Shown: positions 42,475 through 54,615, counted from the first letter of the stretch. The stretch: DNA of 64,000 nucleotides from Paulinella micropora (GCA_009731375.1 BJOX01000061.1:108588-172587), one strand, 5' to 3'. Notes: generated by a model not told the origin, from the sequence alone. Made by a program: numbers and translations.

Positions 42475-45400
42475 ATGGTTATGGACGCGGTGAGCGAAGG
42501 CGCGAGTAAAGGCGCTTCTGTGCCATGGCTGCTGTTTCTGTATGCCCTGGCTTTCCTCTTCATTCTGTATGTCAAGGATCGCGTTTTCCTCCTGAAGCAC
42601 GGTCCAATGCGGGTACCCCAAACCTTTCCACTTTCCCTCCCAGTGAATCTCAACTTATTCTGTCTTTAGACTCATCTGGTGAATTTTCTCTCCAACAACA
42701 TATACTTTCGTCCATTCGGGCGCAAAGTTGTTTTGGGGCTGGATGGGGCAGATCCGAAGCTTCTAGACAGACGAGTGCAGGTTTTAAATCCAAGTGTTTC
42801 CTCCGCAGGGTTGCAAAATGCGTATTATGTAGGGATACGAGACTCTTCGTGTTAAACTCGAAAAGATAGCTGTCCAACAAATTAAGGTTTCCAGTTTCTT
42901 TGTTTTTCTTTTATGTTTGGTGCTGATTGGCGCACGTGTCTTCATTTGCAGGCAAAAAATGAACGCGTTGAAGCACTTCAGAAAAAGCTTGGTGCTTCTA
43001 AAACTGCGGTTGCAGTAGACACTTGGGAACAAAGCGTACGAGCGTGGCAGCAGCATAAACACGATTCAGAGAAGAAGGAAGCGAAGGAGGATGCAGTCCA
43101 AAAAGCAGAAAAGGCGGCTGTTGCGTATTCGAAAGACTGCAAGCAGCGTCTTGTGGATTGTCGTTTCAAGAAAGTCAAAGTGCTGGGTCCGATCCTGAAA
43201 GAACTCGAAGTGCCTGAAGCATATGGTAATTATGTCGGCGACGTCGCACCTGACTGCGGAAAGGTTGTAGCTTCTGTCACGATCCCCGCTTACCGCATTG
43301 ATTTTAGGTCGACGTAGTGGGCGCAGGACCCCATATCAACCTCTCCTGCGACGCCGTCAAGTCCGCTTTTCCGCCCGAGTTTCACAACGAGTTCCAGCGC
43401 AAACTGGCAAAACGCATGGCGGGATCCAGTGCATCTATTGAGCACAGCTCGATCGCTATTACTGACGACATGGTAAAATCTTTATGCCACTTCCTCGGTT
43501 CACATGAGCTTCTATGAACATTCAGGTGGAGAACTTCTTGCTGATGAGTCGTTTGCTTTCGCTATCGTATGCTCCAAAGTTTCGTTACGCTTTGTCGGGC
43601 AGTGAAGCTGTTGAAATCGCTCTGAAGGTCTACTCACCATTTTTTGGGTCATTTGCAAGTGGTTTTGTATATATGGTTAGGATGTTCGTTACTCGACAAA
43701 CAAGAAGTACATCATTCGCTTCAAGGGTGCTTATCACGGCCACACCAACGGCTCGACAAGCTTCGATTCTCTGTCTCCGGAGTCGGGGCACTTCATTTAT
43801 TTGAAGGAAATGGATCAGAAGTCCCTTGATTTCATCGAACAGTACCACTACATGATTGCAGGTGTCATCGTGAACCCCATGCAATATTTCACCGGGGTCA
43901 ACGTGGATTCTCCACAAGGTGAGAAGATGAACACCGGGAAGCGCGATCGTGCAAACAAGCACTACGACGGCAAGAACGAGGACAAGTACGACAAGACGAC
44001 GTCAGTGTCTTTCTCCGAGTACTCCCAGTGGCTCCATCGACTGCAGCACAAGACACAGTACTGCACGAAATACCTGACTCCGATTGCTTTCATTATGGAT
44101 GACATTTACTTTGCCTTTCGTCATCAGTCGCTCTTCTCGCATCGGTTCTTTACAAGCCCGTCGGGTGAGTGCTTGCAGCCGGATGTCATCATCCTGGGCA
44201 AGGGTATTGCAGGAGGCTACCCAATTTCTCTGGTCGCGGGCTCTGAAGAGTTTATGATGAAGCGTGACTCCAACTACTTGTTGAAGGTAAATCGAACAGT
44301 CGGCACTCTTTCGGCGTGGTCGCGTGGTTTGGCGGCCTGTAACGTGTTTTTGAAGCAGCTGCTGCCCCGTGGAGAAATCGCTGACGACGAAGCTCCCACT
44401 AAAGACTGGGTCAAGCAGTTGGAGAGCAGCAATGCGCGCTTCGACGCTTGGCGCACCACCACTAACAATGCATTGGAGAAAGCCAAGCTTCCCGTGCGAA
44501 TTCGTGGGTTTTGCAACACGTTCTCAGTTGACTACCTGGCGGATTCTTTCTACAACCCGCTGTACGTGCAGTATCTTATCGCCGGCGGTGTCTTCGTCAG
44601 CAACCAGGCCACTGGCAAATTCAACCTGTGGTGCTCCATGTCGGACGAAGATCTCAAATCGCTGACCAAAATCATGGTGGAGGCTGCCCAACAGATGCAG
44701 AAAGATGGGTTTTTTGAGCCAAAGGGTGGCATGCTGTTCGCGAAGAAAGTGCCGAACCCCTCGGGTGCTGGTACAGTCTCGCGTAAGTTCTGCACCTTCA
44801 CAGTGCTCTCCAAGTTCTTTTTCAGCTGGCTCATTCTGCAGTACAAGCAAATCATGCTGGACAAGGAGATCGACATCGAGGTGTCACACAATCACCCTGT
44901 CAACAAGTTCACGCACTTCTGGTCGTCTGTTGGAATGATCCTGTTCATGTACCCAGCCGTGTTCGTTGGCGAGCTCAAGATGGCCTTCATTTGTTTCTTG
45001 ACCACTCACGCACTGCGTCAGTCGGGCCACTTCTTTTATGAGAAGCAAGATACCGATTGGGAGAAGCAGAAGTTTGGGCACAAGGACGGCTCCAAGAAAG
45101 TTGCGGTGTTGTTCATAATCTTGGTGGTTCTGACCTACGTCTTCTGTTACTACCAACCTGTGGATTGGCCCGTAGTGGCGGCTGCCTACGCGAAGAAAGG
45201 TGCGCTTGGAACCCCAGTGGTGTATGTGGCGACCTGGCTAGCAAAACTGCAGGGCTACGTCACGAGCGAGCAATACTGCACCATGGCCGGCATCATGACC
45301 GTCATGCCGCACTTCTTGGAAATTGTGCATTACTACGGCCTCATGCGCGGCATCCAATGGATCGTGAAAATCCTCACCGACCCTTTCACTGATCTGCCAG

Positions 45401-45528
45401 ACTTCTATCATCATTGCATCATTCACCCTGGCCACTTTTTGGATCTGCGTCAGCAACGCGCCGTGAAGTACAGCCTGGACATTTACACCAAGTCCATCAC
45501 CGCTGCTGCCCTCAAGAAGGAGGTTTGA
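42475..45528 (+). CDS. Membrane-anchored class III aminotransferase fused to a C-terminal multi-span membrane domain
   Basis: Five exons (42475-42612, 42952-43263, 43308-43472, 43526-43627, 43681-45528) join in phase through introns of 339, 44, 53 and 53 bp, giving 854 residues. Residues 17-33 form a membrane span, and 47-110 a charged helical linker. The aminotransferase follows with RYALSGSEAVEIALK, KGAYHGHTNG, the PLP-binding Asp in FIMDDIYFAF (about 379-380) and the Schiff-base Lys in ILGKGIAGGYP (about 413), as in glutamate-1-semialdehyde aminomutase and related fold-type I enzymes. From about 640 there are several hydrophobic spans with conserved-looking histidines (HNHPVNKFTHFW, QSGHFFYEK, HYYG, YHHCIIHPGHFLD). 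This pattern recalls DUF962/Mpo1-like or other di-iron membrane oxygenases. Substrate is unknown. A role in lipid or amino-lipid metabolism is only a guess. Confidence 0.85.
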
Positions 45529-45675
45529 ATGATAATGCAGCGTCGCCTCATAATACTGCTCATCGTTGAGACGCTTGTCTGCCGTCGATTTCATCGTTCT
45601 TGCGATAGTATTGCAGTAATCGCTTAGAAGTAAGTGGTCGTTTTTCTTCGATGATACTAATGGTAATATAAATAT
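45529..45675. other. 3' flank of the aminotransferase gene
   Basis: Short AT-rich untranslated sequence (includes GGTAATATAAATATTTG) running into the (AAT)n tract of the SINE cluster. No AATAAA signal stands out. Confidence 0.4.
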
Positions 45676-45678
45676 TTG

Positions 45679-45723
<45 letters not shown>

Positions 45724-46364
45724 GTGCTTCTCTGTCAATGGCTGATGCATTTCTGCACATGCGCCTCCATCGTCTCACCCGTGAGGGGAGTACGAAGNNN
45801 NNNNNNNNNNNNNNNNNNNNNNNNNNNNNNNNNNNNNNNNNNNNNNNNNNNNNNNNNNNNNNNNNNNNNNNNNNNNNNNNNNNNNNNNNNNNNNNNNNNN
45901 NNNNNNNNNNNNNNNNNNNNNNNNNNNNNNNNNNNNNNNNNNNNNNNNNNNNNNNNNNNNNNNNNNNNNNNNNNNNNNNNNNNNNNNNNNNNNNNNNNNN
46001 NNNNNNNNNNNNNNNNNNNNNNNNNNNNNNNNNNNNNNNNNNNNNNNNNNNNNNNNNNNNNNNNNNNNNNNNNNNNNNNNNNNNNNNNNNNNNNNNNNNN
46101 NNNNNNTAATAATAATAATAATAGTGCGTCTCAGTCAATGGCGAATGCATTTCTGCTCATGTGCCTCCATCGTCTCACCCGCGAGGGGAGTACGAAGATT
46201 TGACGATAGGCTCTACTGACACCCCCGCGAGGCAGCTCCAAGCCTTCCAGACAGACCAATACTTTCAAAGAAAATATCCTTTGAAAATACTGGCACCGAC
46301 GGGAATCGAACTGGCGACAGGTCCCAGATGGTAGACCTTAACCACTGGGCTATCGCGGTGCCAC

Positions 46365-46450
<86 letters not shown>

Positions 46451-46683
46451 GTGCTTCTCTGTCAATGGCTGATGCATTTCTGCACATGCGCCTCCATCGT
46501 CTCACCCGTGAGGGGAGTACGAAGAATTGACGATAAGCTCTAATGACACCCCCGCAAGGGCAGTTCCAACACTTCCAGACGGACCGGTATGTTCAATGAA
46601 AATACTGGTGGCACCGACAGGAATCGAACTGGCGACAGGGCCCAGATGGTAGAACTTGACCACTGGGCTATCACGGTGTCCAA

Positions 46684-46733
<50 letters not shown>

Positions 46734-46735
46734 AG
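45676..46735 (-). mobile_element. SINE cluster, copies B-D, in (AAT)n with a 309-base gap
   Basis: Three copies of the SINE described at 323-654: a partial one (45724-45797) cut by the assembly gap (45798-46106), one at 46123-46363 and one at 46450-46682, all minus strand and separated by (AAT)n. The copy at 46123-46363 keeps the most tRNA-like head. Its ends GGCACCG and CGGTGCC pair as a perfect 7-bp acceptor stem, and it has an A box TAGCCCAGTGG and B box AGTTCGATTCC. Copies A and D are nearly identical, while the middle copy differs at many positions and so is older. Confidence 0.75.
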
Positions 46736-46899
46736 TAATAATTAAATAATAATTTAGGGTTGCCCCCCTTAAAATCAACTTAGGATTAAGATTAAAACAC
46801 GTCGTTTGATCATCTTTTATTATCTTGAGATGTAGACTACACTGAGGTGCTCTCCGCCGATTTATTCTTCTCCCAGGCGTCCCCAGTCAACTCAATTAC

Positions 46900-47267
46900 T
46901 TTTTACCGGTTCGGTTATAAAAGAATATATTTATTGATGCCTATCCTTTTACTAAACCAATTTCCAAGTGATTTCATCAACTTCGCCAATAACCCAATCT
47001 TCTTCACTTATATAAATAAGGATCCAAGATGGTGGGAAAATGTGGGAGACTAGCGAAGCCAAAAACAACCAAGGCAAACACCAGCTAATTCCCGTTGTCC
47101 GGCCTAACGATAATATTAATATATTCTTGTCTCAGGGTAACTGCCATTTCTAGTAATATTATCGTTATCAGGTTAAGAGGGTTATTAATATTAACGACCT
47201 CTTATTGTGTCTGTTTTGACACAGTGGTATATTAATGTAGTACATATTTACCTATCTGCGCATACAA
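46900..47267 (+). repeat. Dispersed repeat family R1, copy 2
   Basis: Matches copy 1 along its whole length, including AAAAGAATATATTTATTGATG, CCAAAAACAACCAAGGCAAAC, the GATAATATT...AATATTATC inverted repeat and the TATTTACCTATCTGCGC end. It lies just after the SINE cluster. Confidence 0.65.
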
Positions 47268-47857
47268 CAATAGACAATTTTATTAATAATAGTATTTAGT
47301 AATACCTGCCCACCCCTAGGACAGTTACCTATTTTACCTATATCACTTTATGCTACTGTGTAACGGTGAATTCAAAGCCTCGGCGGTTTGGGGTGTGGCA
47401 CTCAAGTTAGTGACGTGTCAGTATTATTTAAATCTCTAAGTAAAGTAAAGTACTAACTCGTGTCCAGTGGGTTATGAGCCTTGTCAGCGTGTCACGTGAA
47501 CTCTGGCGGCACCGAATAAGAGCTGAAGGAAGAAGACAATCGCCGACCTGGGAGGCGACTGTCAAAAGGGTTGGTGCAATTCCATTAATTGACACATAAA
47601 AAGTGAGGGAAGCTCAGGCAGCCCTGTGTTTTGAACGCATCGTTCGCTACCTGTCACCGTTTTTGGGTAGGTGAGTCACCGGCGTCGGGGCAAAGAGGCA
47701 AGCAAGAAGCACATCAGACACTGTCAACTGGTCTGCTCAAGGAAAAACAGACAGTAAGACCAAATGAGTTTCAATACTCTAAGAGGCACGGACAAAAGCA
47801 AAGTCAGCATGACTACAAAAGTGCAGTTTGACGGGAGAACCGTGCCCCGTTTAATTG
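47268..47857. other. No gene seen
   Basis: Sequence between repeat R1 and the piggyBac-like element. An open frame at 47631-47831 has no recognised domain. No RNA gene seen. Confidence 0.4.
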
Positions 47858-47861
47858 TTAA

Positions 47862-50735
47862 GTTCCCGTGCCCGGTATCCAATTGGATATGATATTAAAG
47901 TACTTTCAACGACTGGAAAAAATAATGAAATTATATTTAATTATAAAAAATTGTTATAATATTATTCGATTGGACTCAAAGCTTAGAAAAATTGAATACA
48001 AAAGTTATAAACTGTCCTTGTTGCTCGTACCCGCTCCCTGCAATTAAGTACAAATTGAAGTTGTATCCAACTGGATATGGTTATAGAAATGACCTTACAT
48101 GAGCCCTTTTTCTTTTTTTTTTAAAATCTTCATGCTTTATGTGCCATCCATGACATGCACGACCCTTTGTGCCACACAATGCCATTTCGGGGCCGCAGGT
48201 TTCGCAGTAAAATGAAGTGAGAGACCCGTCCGCCTTTCCATGCACGTACTTAGATACTTTACAGCACCTGCGTTTCGGCCTCTGCGTTGACTGATTGAAC
48301 TCCTCCCCTGCTTCCCTTTTGCGTCGAATAGCATCGGACATATCAAACAGTGGATACATGACCAGCTTCATGTGCGGTTCATTCGGTTTGGGCCCTCGCA
48401 GGTTCTCTGATTCTGGACTCAACATAGCCCAGTCTACTTCCGAGCAAGTTTTGCTTACAAGCAAGCCGTTTGCCACCAAATGCTTGAAGAACCCTGGCCT
48501 GGTGGTGCCTTTCGAACGAAGGTAATTGGCACTCTGTGTGGTGCTAAAACGAAGGAAATGCAAGTACGCGTTCGTCATGGCGAAGTCCAACAAGATCAGA
48601 AAGTCATTGATTGTCCAGTCTCGCACAATCACATTGAGATTCATTGACCCATGCCCATGGCGTAAAGAATTGAAGCGATCAACGCTGTTGAAACACTCAT
48701 AATACTTTGCCACAACATCACAACGGGGAACGAAGGCTGTTTTGGTACTGAACCTAGCTTCCCGCGGTTTGCCAGCTAAAGTAGTGCCACATGTAGCAAT
48801 AATTTGTTGCATATTATGATCATTTTGATTAACAGCAAGCAAGGGAATGCCATCCTTAATACAAACCGCACCTGCCAAATCCCCTTTGTTGTTGCCCCTG
48901 GCATGCCACAAGTAAGTTTGGGAAAGTTGACGGTGGCAGTCTTCACCATGCCAGTAAAATCGAGGCCAACAGCTTTACATGCTAGTGCAGTCTTGACACT
49001 GGCGAACCAAGAGTCGCCTACTATCAGACGCCCTGTTCCATGCCATGGTTTGACCAAACGCAGCGTTGTTGCTGTGGTAACACCCCACTGTTGTACTCCT
49101 TCCTTATTGCGATCCCGATCCTTCCCTTCCACACATTCAAGAGCAATACAAATTCCCGTTGTTACATCGCAGGCGGTATAGTATTCCCTTCCAAGGGGGA
49201 TTGGTTTACGTGGTACATACACTTGACCAGGCATCTCCTTGCCTGTCCATTTGCCCATGGATTCGTCAACAGTGATGCATGGGCCGGGGATGATGGCTAC
49301 ATTGAACTGCCAACCAAACTGTTCCATCATAAACCGTACAGGTAAGAAGGGATCATCGGAGGTAGGTTCTGGCCCAAATTCAGACACTGTAAAATGAGTT
49401 CGAATCGATTCTTTGACATGAACTTTCCATAGCCATCTCCTGGGAGACCATCAGCTGCTAATTCATGTTGGTCCACCCAATGGCCCCTCCGCCGACCTCT
49501 GTCTGCCAAAGAAATGAGAACTAAAAGCCCCAAAAAAACGACATTTCCTCATGGGTCACAGGTTTCTTTAAGTACGATTCCTTTTGCTTTGCAAGCTCGG
49601 TGTTGGTGAACTCGATCATACGACTGATAACTTTTGGAGGGACAAAGTGCATGAAGTGCCTGTCCGACAAGAACAACAAAGAGAAATCAGAGAGATGAAA
49701 AGGGGCAGACATATGTAGGCTATGTATTACAAGGTAGCAAAGCATAGTGAAAACAAGGTGCAGAAATGAGTACCTGCTCCACTCAAACTGTCTGGTCACA
49801 TGACATCATTTTCAAAACAAACAACAGGAAATGACAGACGAACATACATACTTGCCCCACCCAGCTGGAATCCATGCAATATGCAAAACAGACAGACATC
49901 CAGGGAAGACTTACGAAAGAGGAGGAGCTGTGGAAGCGTTCGCTAACCTTGTCTTGGGTTCAAACACAGGCCTGTCTGCACTCCAATCGACTGTTTGTGA
50001 CTGCAACTTCCACAAAAAACCATTCTTTACCAACTTGTCACCCTCAGTCTTCACTTGTTCCTCTGTATTTGGACATAAATTGTATCCCAAATGCAACTCT
50101 TCGTCACCACCTTCTTCGCTTTCTGAGTCTGAATTATTTGCCTCCTGTTCAGCTTTTAGTTCATTGTTCTTTCCTCCCTCATCCTCGACCTCTGTCTCTT
50201 CACCATCTGTAAGCTCTACGTGGACCTCTTTCAATCCACCGTCGATACAGGCAAAACCACTCACGGCCTGGTCCAGTTCAGGACGTAGAAATCCAGACGA
50301 AAAAAAATAGTCCTTCTTGTCCAAGTTGAGAGTCACAAGTGCTTTGTGATGTTTTGTTTCCTTATCCTTTAGTTCCCCAACAAGCCTTATGTCTTGATAG
50401 ACTGTTTCACCAAATTTTCTTTTTGCCCAAGCCTTTCCCAGCTTTACAGCAGGGACCGAAACACACGTTCCCACGTCCATGTTTTTTGAGTAAGTGGCAG
50501 TGTGAGGGCGAAAAAACCAAAAATAGGGTGGGTCAGTCAAGTGCCTTTTTCTCAGCTCCTACCTAATGTTTTGACAAAAATTGTACGCGTCACTTCCTAC
50601 AGTCATTCTTGAGCCTTGGGGCTATTTTTGAGTCATTTATTGTGCTCAATTGATGAGATAAAATTTTCTGAAAACCGGTGCTGAAAAAACGTATCCAATT
50701 GGCAACAAAAAAATCCAATTGGATACACCGGGAGC
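47862..50735 (-). mobile_element. piggyBac-like DNA transposon with TTAA duplications
   Basis: TTAA occurs at both ends (47858-47861 and 50736-50739). The termini are inverted: left GTTCCCGTGCCCGGTATCC, right (reversed) GCTCCCGGTGTATCC, both running into the 12-bp palindrome ATCCAATTGGAT. Further half-copies of this palindrome lie at 48064 (TATCCAACTGGATATG) and 50694 (TATCCAATTGG), as expected for transposase-binding subterminal repeats. The element is 2874 bp and carries one transposase gene on the minus strand. The boundaries were chosen from the TTAA plus inverted repeat agreement. Confidence 0.85.
48081..50480 (-). pseudogene. piggyBac-type transposase (DDE_Tnp_1_7), spliced, with frameshifts
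   Basis: The start is ATG at 50480 (MDVGTCVSVP). Exon 1 ends at a strong GTAAGT donor at about 49918. A small exon (QFEWSR, about 49790-49773) and then HFMHFVPPKVISRMIEF after a GGACAG acceptor continue the protein. The catalytic region shows ITVDESMGKWTGK (first Asp), LIVGDSWFASVKTA (second Asp) and AVNQNDHNM (third Asp). The C-terminus has a Cys/His-rich zinc module (CCKVSKYV ... YCETCGPEMALC ... CHGWHIKH) typical of this family. Frame changes near 49530 (T-run), 49385 and 48905 interrupt it. The exon-1 region (EVEDEGG ... DSDSESEEGG) is acidic. Whether the breaks are real or assembly errors is open, because the ends look intact. Confidence 0.8.
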
Positions 50736-50739
50736 TTAA

Positions 50740-50934
50740 ACATTAAAGTATTTCAGTTGAACGTGAAACAGTTTTCAAGTTGAGCGCGGCTTTGGGAGCC
50801 AAAGGGAATCAAGGGGGCACTCAAGACACCAGAAGAACACATTAGGTTAGTTCATGAGAATAATGTTTTGTCTGTTATAATCAAAAGATAGTAAGCCGGG
50901 GTATCATAAGTTATCATTCCAATTCCACAGCACT
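50740..50934. other. Flank of the piggyBac-like element
   Basis: Short non-coding segment between the right TTAA and repeat R1 copy 3. Confidence 0.4.
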
Positions 50935-51243
50935 CTGAGAATAACCTAATCTTCCTCATCTACAAAGAGAGGAAACCAGTATGGCGGAAAATGTAGGAGA
51001 CTGTCAGAGCCAAGCAACAAAAAGGAAAAAGAGATGCATCCCAGTGTCACCCCTAACGATAATATTATACGGCTTAAAAAAGTAGTACCGGTTATGAATC
51101 ATAATATTATCGTTTTCAACCGGCTCAAAAGTATATAAATAAAAACGGATATAACTACATCTTAAAGAGAAATAGCTCTTCTAAACATCACTGTGTATAG
51201 GGGTATAAGAAAAGGTAGCATATTTACCTATCTGCGCCTACAA
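50935..51243 (+). repeat. Dispersed repeat family R1, copy 3
   Basis: Most diverged copy. It keeps ATGGCGGAAAATGTAGGAGAC, the CCTAACGATAATATTAT ... CATAATATTATCGTT inverted repeat and the TATTTACCTATCTGCGCCTA end. Confidence 0.6.
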
Positions 51244-51949
51244 TCCCTCCTCCCCGTCTTATACGGGAACCGTAGTAAATAGGGGTAGATTGGTAAATAT
51301 CTGCAAATGAGAGCGCACTTTCCGGGTCTGTTTTCTCATGGGTGATCGGCTTCTGTGGAGACAACCCATCGAGTCGCTTCTGTGACCGCTAAGTTTTTGC
51401 TCTTCATCACCGTTGTACGTCCGGTGCTTACAAAATGCAAATTTGAGTTTGGAGATTTTCGAGTTCAAATTTGAATTTGAATTTTGAACTATATCTCCTC
51501 CCCCTCTTCTATGGCGATCTGCCATAGACGTACAACTGTCTAATCATGTCGCAGTCAAACCATCCCTTCGCCGTCTTAAGGATCTGTGATCCGAAAATTA
51601 CTGGGCGGTCTGCATCTGATTTGAAGCAGATCTCCGAGCAATTCTAAGGTTCCTCGTCCCTAGCATATGTCTCGGCCCTGATCCGTTCGAAGGATCTGTG
51701 ATCCCGAGAATACAGGGAGGCATTGGTCTCAATTGTTCAATACCCCCGTGCACCCTCGTCCATCATAGGGATGAACGGGCGCTATGCCAGTGTCAAGGGT
51801 GCCGTTGGCGTATTCGGCGTTGTTTGTTTGGTTTTGTTGTCTGCAGACATTTTCTTATTGCCACCCGGCAAGTATCTACTTCGCCACGAAGGTAGAAGTT
51901 CCTAAAAATATATATAACCCATTAGCTGGGTCTCAAAACGCGTCTACGC
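51244..51949. other. Unassigned; may include gypsy-2 3' LTR
   Basis: Lies downstream of gypsy-2 on its strand, so its 3' LTR could be here, but the other LTR is outside the window and cannot be compared. A small plus-strand frame (51723-51905) has one hydrophobic stretch (VFGVVCLVLLSADIFLL) and no known domain. Confidence 0.35.
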
Positions 51950-54615
51950 TTATTCGTCGAGGTATATTTCCTCAAGGGAGTTTATGAACTCCTCTTCGGT
52001 AGACGGTGATGATGGTTGCCATCTCCATGTCACTGCGGGTTGGTCTTCCGCTGGCATGTCTAATTCCTGATCCAGGCTTTCTTTCAAAGCCCTCGCTTCC
52101 GACCAGGTCAAGTCTTCTCCGACTTCCGAATGCTGTGGCGCGATACACCTTATGACTGGGGCGAATCGACCAATGATCTGCCCCAGCTGGTATTCGTACT
52201 GTTGCCTCCAGTACGGCCACTCACGTCGAAAGTGGTAGATGTAATCCAGCCGTTGAGTTATTTTGTGCCATCGGAACTCATCGGCTTGGACAAGTCTGTC
52301 CCAACCCAGTGCGTCCTGTGCCCTGAATCGTTCGATCCATTGTTCGAAGCCTCTCATGCGGCCTCGATATGTGTTCGGAACGTTCTCGTCAGGATCTGCT
52401 AACTGGTTGGCGATGCGGGATGTGTTTGGGTCATCGCTCCTCGTCAACTGCCGGTATATCGTCAGCAGCCACGCGAGCCTATGCTCGTGTTGGAACCGTA
52501 CGTAATACTGCTGCCGTAGCCGAGCCGCACCTCGGAAACGCTCAGGTATTCGTCGTCTTATGCCTCGCGGCCTACATAGGGAGGAGAGGCTTGGGTATGC
52601 CTAAGACCTGCCTATAGTACGCGAGTACATTCTCTTCAACCCTGAGGTCCCAGGGCTGGTCATGTTTGCTCCGACGATAGTAGGCTCGGTATGCCTTGAC
52701 CTCCTCGGGCAATGGGATACCCGAAAGTTCGAGCAGTCTGTAGTAAGAATTGATATCTTCCTGCGACCACTGCAACTTTCTGAGCTAATGTGGTTCAAGC
52801 AAACATCGCGGATCCTTCCAAATGCCGTAGAACCGGAGGGTGTGTTTTCGCTGATAGTCCTCCAATCCCACCCATCCTTTCAGCGATTTGGCTTGCTCGA
52901 ACAAGGTTTTGGTAAATTTCACTCGGTCCTCATCCATCGACTTGTACCGAGCGATCCCCGGTAATGGGTTGTCGCGAAACCCCCATGTGGGTGAATATCC
53001 CATCCGAAACATGGTGGTGTCAATGCGCAGGATATCAATTCGATGTCATTGTTGTATGCATGATCTGGGCATCGGTGAGGCCCGTATCGCTCTGGTGACG
53101 CATGCGCTCTTTCCGTGAGGTGCCATCTCCGCGAGCATCTCGGGCCCCATCCTCTCCCGCGTTTCTTTGACCCTTCACACTGTACCCTCAGAACGTTGTC
53201 CTGTTCGGTGGGCTCGTACCTCGCTTTGTCAAGGTAGTCCGAGAAGCCCCGTTCGTCGAATCGAGGCTTTGGTGGCGGCAGGTTAATCTTGCGAGGGTTT
53301 GCCTCAAACAAGTGCGGGTCTGGGACCCAATTAACCTGGTTGCCCACCAATCGTATACGGTACGGCTCCTTAGACGGTGTGAATGGGAACGTTCGTTCGT
53401 TGGTTGTGTGTGCGAGCGCCGGGCATTGTAGCCGCAGCCTGCGCTCCGCATCCGTGATATCTGGGTAAGGTGGGTAGATCCGGTGTACTCTACGCGTCAG
53501 TGGGTCATACGCGTAGCGCACCGGTTTCTGATACTCCTCCCTTTCCCGATCTGGGTCTTGGTTCAGGTGTAGGTCCATACCTCTCAACATCGTTTCCGTG
53601 TCGATGCGATATGGCCTACGCACTCCGGGTGCTACGACCCTCCACGTTCGCGGCGGTACCGGGCCCCGTTCCGAATACGCGTATATCGGACGGTCGATCG
53701 GTCCGTTTACTCCGAATATTTTATCGGAGGCATGAAAGTACGCGGGGAATACTTCGTCCATGTGCCGTCGGTTCCGGTGGCGGGCAGCGGTGGTGCTGGT
53801 ACGCCGGATCCGTGGGCCGTGGCCGCTCATCGGGCCGCTTCTCTTCGGGCGGGTTCAGCTTGTCACTGTAAGCGTCGGGCTTGAGTCTATCCTCAGCGCC
53901 GACTTTCTTCCAGTATCTCAAGTGTGCTTCCTCCCTAGCGTCCATCCGCGTGAGGCTCAATTCTTCGCCATAATATAGGCTCTCGTCTTCCTCTGGGATC
54001 CACCCAAATCCCGAGTGTTGAGGGGTGTTTAGCCCTTCGGGATCGACGCCCTCATCGGTGTGTTGCGATGCAGGTGTACTGCTGTCCTCAGTCGGTGCCT
54101 CCCCCTCGTCAGCCGATGACTTCATAGGGGTCGTCAACATCTCCGACTCGACTTCAGCTTTTCCCCGTGGGGATTTCGGTGTGGTCACAACACTAGCCTG
54201 AGTTGTGCCACCTGAAGGTTGAGCGGGTGTGAGCGATGTATTGGGACCGCCAAGGTTGCGCTGCAGGGTTTCGTTTCCCTGTGCGCCCTTGCTTGCAAGG
54301 TTGTTTGCGCCACTGCTCGGAGTGGTCATTGTGATGTGGGGTGTCTGGTGAGGTATGCATGTGACCGCACCTGAAGTTCGCTGCCTCAGATGGGTCTGGT
54401 TCGTCCGGCTGCTCCGCTTCGCGACGCCGGTCCGCCACCGGGCTAGCTGCCGGGGTCGTTCCCGCCGGACTATCTCGCGCGGATGGAGGGAGCCGTTGCC
54501 CTTCTCCCGCGATCGTTCGTAATCCTAGGTGTACTATCAGTATCACCAGGACCGAAGCCACGCACGCTAGGAGGAATCCCAGGTACTGCCCCACTAGATG
54601 TTCGGTGCCAAACAT
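51950..54615 (-). pseudogene. gypsy-2 ORF4: large ORF with N-terminal membrane span, broken
   Basis: Fragments 54615-54193, 54329-53721, 53830-52919, 53012-52785, 52775-52572 and 52447-51950 overlap end to end on one strand and read as one protein of roughly 850 residues with several frame changes and one TAG (about 52783). It starts MFGTEHLVGQ, then a membrane span (YLGFLLACVASVLVILIVHL). A long Pro/Ser/Thr/acidic region comes next, then a part rich in Arg, Tyr and Trp (DRPIYAYSERG, YRIRLVGNQVNWVPDP, YYRRSKHDQPWDL) ending acidic. I do not recognise the family. Its place after integrase and ORF3 is where envelope-like genes occur, but no second membrane span or fusion peptide is visible. It is absent from gypsy-1. 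Confidence 0.5.

Noticed and set aside
42613-42951. Extra coding exon in intron 1 of the aminotransferase gene
   Set aside because: Frames are open for a while but do not keep phase with splice sites. The direct join at 42612/42952 keeps the frame.
45676-46203. Long frames across the 309-base N gap
   Set aside because: They consist of unknown bases, with SINE sequence at the ends.
51259-51525. Minus-strand ORF of 88 codons
   Set aside because: No domain, low-complexity Asn/Ser/Lys content, and it overlaps AT-rich non-coding sequence.
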